Assembly: GCF_000003605.2 (NCBI RefSeq)
Contig: NW_003120920.1
Span: 571,786-583,636, forward strand
Origin: Saccoglossus kowalevskii
Taxonomy: Eukaryota; Hemichordata; Enteropneusta; Harrimaniidae
Direction of reading: 5' to 3'
DNA: 11,851 nt
Notes under the pieces: model-generated
What the model was told of the DNA's origin: nothing
The model's database searches: none
Seen by the model: only the letters and a program-made list of their open reading frames with translations
Position numbers and translations under genes: made by a program
In this document: one piece after another, positions 8,100 to 11,851 of the stretch
Position numbering within the stretch: position 1 is the first letter of the stretch
How the letters are laid out: the number at the start of each line of letters is the position of its first letter

Positions 8100-10890
8100 G
8101 GTCAGTGAACTTCAAACAAGAATGACATGGCTAATGTACAGGTATCTTCATAACTTCCTTATGTTTGATGGTGTTTCTTATATTTATAACTATAATATAT
8201 TTATATCGTTGAGGGTTTCGATCTTATCTTACTTTGATGTTTCACACTTTCACCAGAAATCTTGTTTTCTGATATTAAAAATATGCATATTACCCGATTG
8301 TAAGATGGCTTGTTTACATGCCGACGATTATAATTAAGGTGGCTATAACACTCACGTAAACAAACCATTTAACTATTTAGTGTTAGATAGAATTGTCATC
8401 GAAAAAATAAAGTTTTTCATATATTTATATATGACATTATATTCATTTGTGTCATTCATTATAAAGTCATATACTTGTACACGTCCATGGTATAGTTCCT
8501 GCAATTTGAATATATAGTATCTTTAAAATCCGAAACTATCAGACCCCTGACTAAAAAAGCCACACACCATGACTCGCCATGACTAGACGTGTTGATGAGG
8601 TATGTTACAATGTATATTGGAATAGTCGGGTATTATGCGGTGGGCTTTAGATGAGTATTAAAATAGCATTTGTGTTACAAAATGGTGACTTATTATTGTC
8701 GAATATTTGTGTTGGAGTTAATAAACTGGTGTTCGATCGAGTTGATGAATACATAACACAAAATATGCATTGTAGGTTATACTAAATTCCATGGAAATAT
8801 ATTGTGTTATAATCCCGTTACCTTGTAATTTGTTCCTAGAAGCGGTTGATACTGTAACGGCTGATGGGCTATAGTTATCGGCGAGTCGACAATACAGCAC
8901 ATGACGTCACGAATGTCATTTTTTAGTACTCGTTCCGGCTACTAATTTGACCCCAGTTTCCGAATTCTGGCTTATGGATTTCGGATGTAAGTCTCCAACA
9001 TTTTCTCAGAAAATGCAACAAATATCAATGAAACTTGACAGGTTAATGAATAATAATCCGTTGGAAATGCTCTGTTTTTTTCCAAATTTGAGAACCCTAA
9101 TTGGGTCTTTTCATAATTTTATTCATAAATTACCCCTCCTAACAACACTTACATAAAAATTGCGCATGCTCAGAATAAATTGATACAGTTAAGATAAGTT
9201 TCATAAATTTGTTGATTTCAGTTTCACTTGTTTTACCTATTATATATTCGAACCTATATAAATAGATAATAGAAACAATGTATTCACTATAAATAGAAAA
9301 TACAGAGCTGCCATTAACAAACCTAAGACAACTAAGCAGTTTATGTTACAGAAAAAAAGTTCACAAAGAATATGAAGATACAACAGGCCTTGTTATTATG
9401 TGTTACCTTTATATTACATGTCATGTCCTCCCTTTATTTCTGTTCCTAGTATATATTGGACAAACCAGGTAGATTTTGGATATAAAAAATTGTGTACTTC
9501 AACTTAGAAATTGTCACATATTTCATGATTTTGGCGTTTCGCGATTGCAAGTTTGTGTGATTTTTACGTACTGTAGAATTTTCAAATGCCAAGAAGCTTT
9601 GCTTAGTGATGTCTGAAATCAACATTAAATATTTAATTGTAAACTTCACAAGAGCCAATCTTGGAGGTATTTTACCATTTTATAAGACACATAATTCTTG
9701 CTGTTGTTACTCAAAAAATTGAGGCTGTTCATTCAAATCCGAACCACCCATATTGATACATATCTGTAAGGCCTGTGGAATTAGATACAAACCTCAATAA
9801 TTTCCTTTCCTAGCGATATTTTCGTAACATACATCTTCAATAGTTCAAGACAAACACATATTTATAACATGTTGAGTGAATTCGTACTACAACGTTTAAT
9901 TGATATTTGAAAACTGACATATATATATAAACAAACTAAGTAACTTATAAATAAATCAACAACAATCTTAATTTTTTGTTTATTGTATGTATGATTCGGC
10001 CAAGAATAATCCGAAAAATCAATGCTACTTGTTTCGAGGGGATATTTTGTCCAATTCTCATATTTAATTACAGGAAACTCAAACTACATTAACTACAACA
10101 AAAACAGCAATCCATTACACAATGTTCTAGTATGTATATAGTGAAATAATTCAAAAATATATGACACTGACACAATAGTATTGTTCTGAAAACATAATTT
10201 CTCAAATAAGATAATGGTGCAATATATTAGAAAATAATACATGAACCGAATTCTGACATAAAATAATGTTATTACACTTTACAAAATATTACCTGGTCCC
10301 AAATATTGTCTAGTATTATAGCTCCGAAATTTAATACATAATAATAAATAAATCTAATAATCAACCAGAAAACAACAATATTTTTATTAATAATCTTCTA
10401 AATACGACACTCAAATAGCGTGTAATAAACACGGACCTAAAATGACTTAGACAGATTTGCACAGTGACGGACACATAAAAGCATTTACGAAAATGAGTAT
10501 ACCGACAATGCTACTCCAACATATATACACACACTTATTTCGTAGGTCACCTCACATTTGTTGCACAATAACTGTAGAGTTGCAGATTTTGCATTGCAAC
10601 CCATCAAGTGTATTAAGGTCTTTTTCAACACCTATTTGACACTTTCTTTCCATGACTGATTCCATTATAAGAAAAGCACTTAGGCTTGATTTCTGAAATG
10701 AAATGATATGAATATTTACTGATGCACTGCGTATTTAGTGTAAAATGTGATAGTTAATTTGTGTGTTGACTGTTCCAAAAATGACGAGTTATCACCTGTA
10801 TAAAGTTCAATGCAGCCCAACATTAACAAAATAAATTAACAATTAACAGTATATGACAATACACTTTCTTACATCTTTCGTATCAATATA
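8100..10890. other. Long AT-rich stretch, no gene supported
   Basis: Open frames here (for example near 8098-8337, 8947-9156 and 9446-9658) are under 80 codons, low in complexity and without motifs. Short AT palindromes occur, such as TCATATATTTATATATGA at about 8418-8435 and an (AT)n run near 9920. The stretch 8930-9180 reads like an old interspersed repeat (AATATCAATGAAACTTGACA and flanks), but I cannot name it. On the minus strand at 10692-10556 a possible exon is bounded by TTTCATTTCAG and GTGAGG; it is discussed among the rejected items. Confidence 0.5.
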
Positions 10891-10896
10891 TGTTTG

Positions 10897-11445
10897 TCAT
10901 ATTAACGTTGCCATGACAATAACCGCCATAATGAAGAGCGTGTGGAGCGATGTCTATATCATCTAAGACAGTTTGCCAATGCTCGTAATTGATTACTCTC
11001 GTATTGGTAAAGTTATCCAATCGATGATCAGTCCACATTTCATTATCCAAAATCCCTGACATTTGATTAGATATGACAGCTACGATTCCACTTATATTGC
11101 ACAGTGTACTGAACCGCCACGCAATGGCGTACACAATGAAGTGATTTCCATATTATGCACCAACCACACCAATGGTCAAAAGATACAAACCAAAGAAAAA
11201 ATCGGAATATGACAAGACTAAAATAAAAAAGGAATCAATCGACGATAACAAATGGATATTCGGTTTGGAGAACCGAGACATAATTGTTGTTAAATTCAAT
11301 ATAACAACAAGTAGTCCAAACACCCAATAACACATTTGTATAACAGGAGATGCAAGACAAATTTATGTTTTCTTCTGGTACACATGTTTGTAGCTGTGGT
11401 CCGTGATATTTAGCCAAACAACATAGCATATACTCGTCGCTGGAG
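10897..11445 (-). pseudogene. LGR-family GPCR pseudogene exon (relaxin-receptor/type C-like hinge to TM3-TM4)
   Basis: Functional relatives are membrane receptors with a leucine-rich-repeat ectodomain and a seven-helix, G-protein-coupling domain. Minus-strand reading gives the hinge SSDEYMLCCLAKY with its conserved Tyr and Cys-Cys pair, then CVPEE and LSC; TM1 as YWVFGLLVVILNLTTIMSRF with the helix-1 Asn; TM2 as SYSDFFFGLYLLTIG with the helix-2 Asp; the outer loop YGNHFIVYAIAWRFS; and TM3 starting at LCNISGIVAVISNQMS with its conserved Cys. The YA-x-x-W-x-x-S spacing and SDxxxGxYLLxIG favour the relaxin-receptor-like type C group. Lesions: a one-base frame change in the hinge near 11351, an in-frame TAA at 11153-11155 in the first outer loop, and another one-base frame change near 11055 inside TM3. 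Beyond it the shifted frame gives LIIDWITLP, so the DR(Y/F) Arg reads as Trp, then a stop. A hydrophobic LHTLFIMAVIVMATLI, placed where TM4 should be, ends near 10900. TM5-TM7 are not recognisable. A splice acceptor in front argues against a processed retrocopy. Confidence is high for the family and good for pseudogene status. Confidence 0.85.
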
Positions 11446-11459
11446 CTGCAATAACAAAA
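11446..11459 (-). other. 3' splice acceptor of the GPCR pseudogene exon
   Basis: Minus-strand sequence TTTTGTTATTGCAG ends in CAG immediately before the hinge-coding CTCCAGCGACGAG. The hinge frame is open from this point, leaving one base of a split codon, so the exon would begin at 11445. Introns just before the hinge/7TM exon are usual in LGR genes. Confidence 0.6.
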
Positions 11460-11783
11460 TACATACTATGTTATACCATTATGTTACACCTTATGGGCCA
11501 TATTTCGCTGTTTCATCTGCTAGATGTAGGCATTGGGTGAAGCAACATTAAATAAACACACTAATGACGCATGATATAGAGTAAACATTACCTAATCATG
11601 AACGAGTGTGTGGTTAAAATGTGACATGCAATTTGATTTGATTTGCACCAAACATGGCAATCATTATACACTATGTTGTAAACAAATAAAATAGTACATT
11701 GAACGTCGTCGAATAAAATACTATCCTGTACAATCAAGTTGCGGGAAGTATTACTGCTTTATAACTTAACAAATGCTCTTCAC
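11460..11783. other. Probable former intron, no gene seen
   Basis: This non-coding stretch lies between the candidate LRR scrap and the acceptor of the GPCR exon. It contains no open frame or repeat I can recognise. Reading it as an intron remnant depends on accepting the LRR scrap. Confidence 0.3.
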
Positions 11784-11849
11784 CTAAACATGTCATTTCT
11801 CATATTCGAAATGACACAGAATATTTTGCCTCAAATATACGTGATTGAG
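11784..11849 (-). pseudogene. Possible leucine-rich-repeat exon scrap
   Basis: At the window edge the minus strand reads LNHVYLRQNILCHFEYEK followed by a stop. This fits the LxxLxLxxNxL core of a leucine-rich repeat (L, V, L, N and L in the expected places). A donor-like TTTAG/GTGAAG follows at about 11784/11783, leaving a gap of some 340 bp to the hinge exon at 11445. The position and strand are what a preceding LRR exon of the same receptor relic would have. The match is short and the window cuts it off, so chance is possible. Confidence 0.3.
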
Positions 11850-11851
11850 TT

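Noticed and set aside
8098-8337. 79-codon plus-strand frame rich in aromatic and hydrophobic residues
   Set aside because: The composition reflects AT-rich sequence, with no membrane-protein layout or motif.
8725-8740. GTTCGATCGAG considered as a tRNA-type B box
   Set aside because: No A box or cloverleaf can be drawn upstream, so there is no support for a tRNA or a tRNA-derived SINE.
10556-10692. Possible 137-bp minus-strand exon between TTTCATTTCAG and GTGAGG, with Cys-containing GLQCKICNST
   Set aside because: The splice-like ends are good, but the peptide matches no family I recognise, and chance acceptor/donor pairs are frequent in AT-rich DNA. It also does not resemble TM5-TM7 of the receptor relic.
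11235-11429. Separate small minus-strand protein overlapping the TM1-TM2 frame
   Set aside because: Its first part is the LGR hinge and its second part is TM1 read out of frame after the one-base shift near 11351, so it belongs to the GPCR pseudogene.

Overview
This is AT-rich (roughly two thirds A+T by eye) non-coding animal DNA. It contains no intact gene. The organism is a metazoan and most likely a marine invertebrate. Two things point that way: a decayed exon of a leucine-rich-repeat GPCR (LGR family, relaxin-receptor/type C-like), and two decayed pieces of a Tx1/L1-like non-LTR retrotransposon of the sort common in molluscs, amphioxus, brachiopods and fish. I cannot settle the phylum from sequence alone. 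No prokaryotic operon, CRISPR array, tRNA or rRNA is visible.

Layout. 1-1090: AT-rich DNA ending in a diverged tandem duplication (about 758-1035) that runs into a CA microsatellite. 1090-3160: nothing recognisable. 3165-3925: a very degenerate tandem array built around CAACTTTGCA with spacing near 50 bp. 3919-4690 (minus): LINE fragment A, running from the YADD box of the reverse transcriptase into the region downstream of it. 4691-5800: no recognisable gene. 5913-6031: a compact 119-bp element with 25-bp terminal inverted repeats. 6150-6590: two tandem copies of a repeat related to the one at 758-1035, followed by a minisatellite with a unit close to AACACACACGTCATTTTA. 7361-7430: a CpG-rich array with a 10-bp period. 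7491-7526: two short perfect hairpins. 7560-8073 (minus): LINE fragment B, the C-terminal part of the same kind of ORF2. 8100-10890: AT-rich DNA with no supported gene. 10897-11445 (minus): the GPCR pseudogene exon, preceded by a good splice acceptor, with a possible LRR exon scrap at the window edge.

The pieces do not form a pathway. The most informative observations are the GPCR relic, whose lesions can be placed one by one; the two LINE pieces, which cover successive parts of one ORF2 but lie in the wrong order on the same strand; the small inverted-repeat element; and several undescribed tandem repeats. I did not find a new biological system here.
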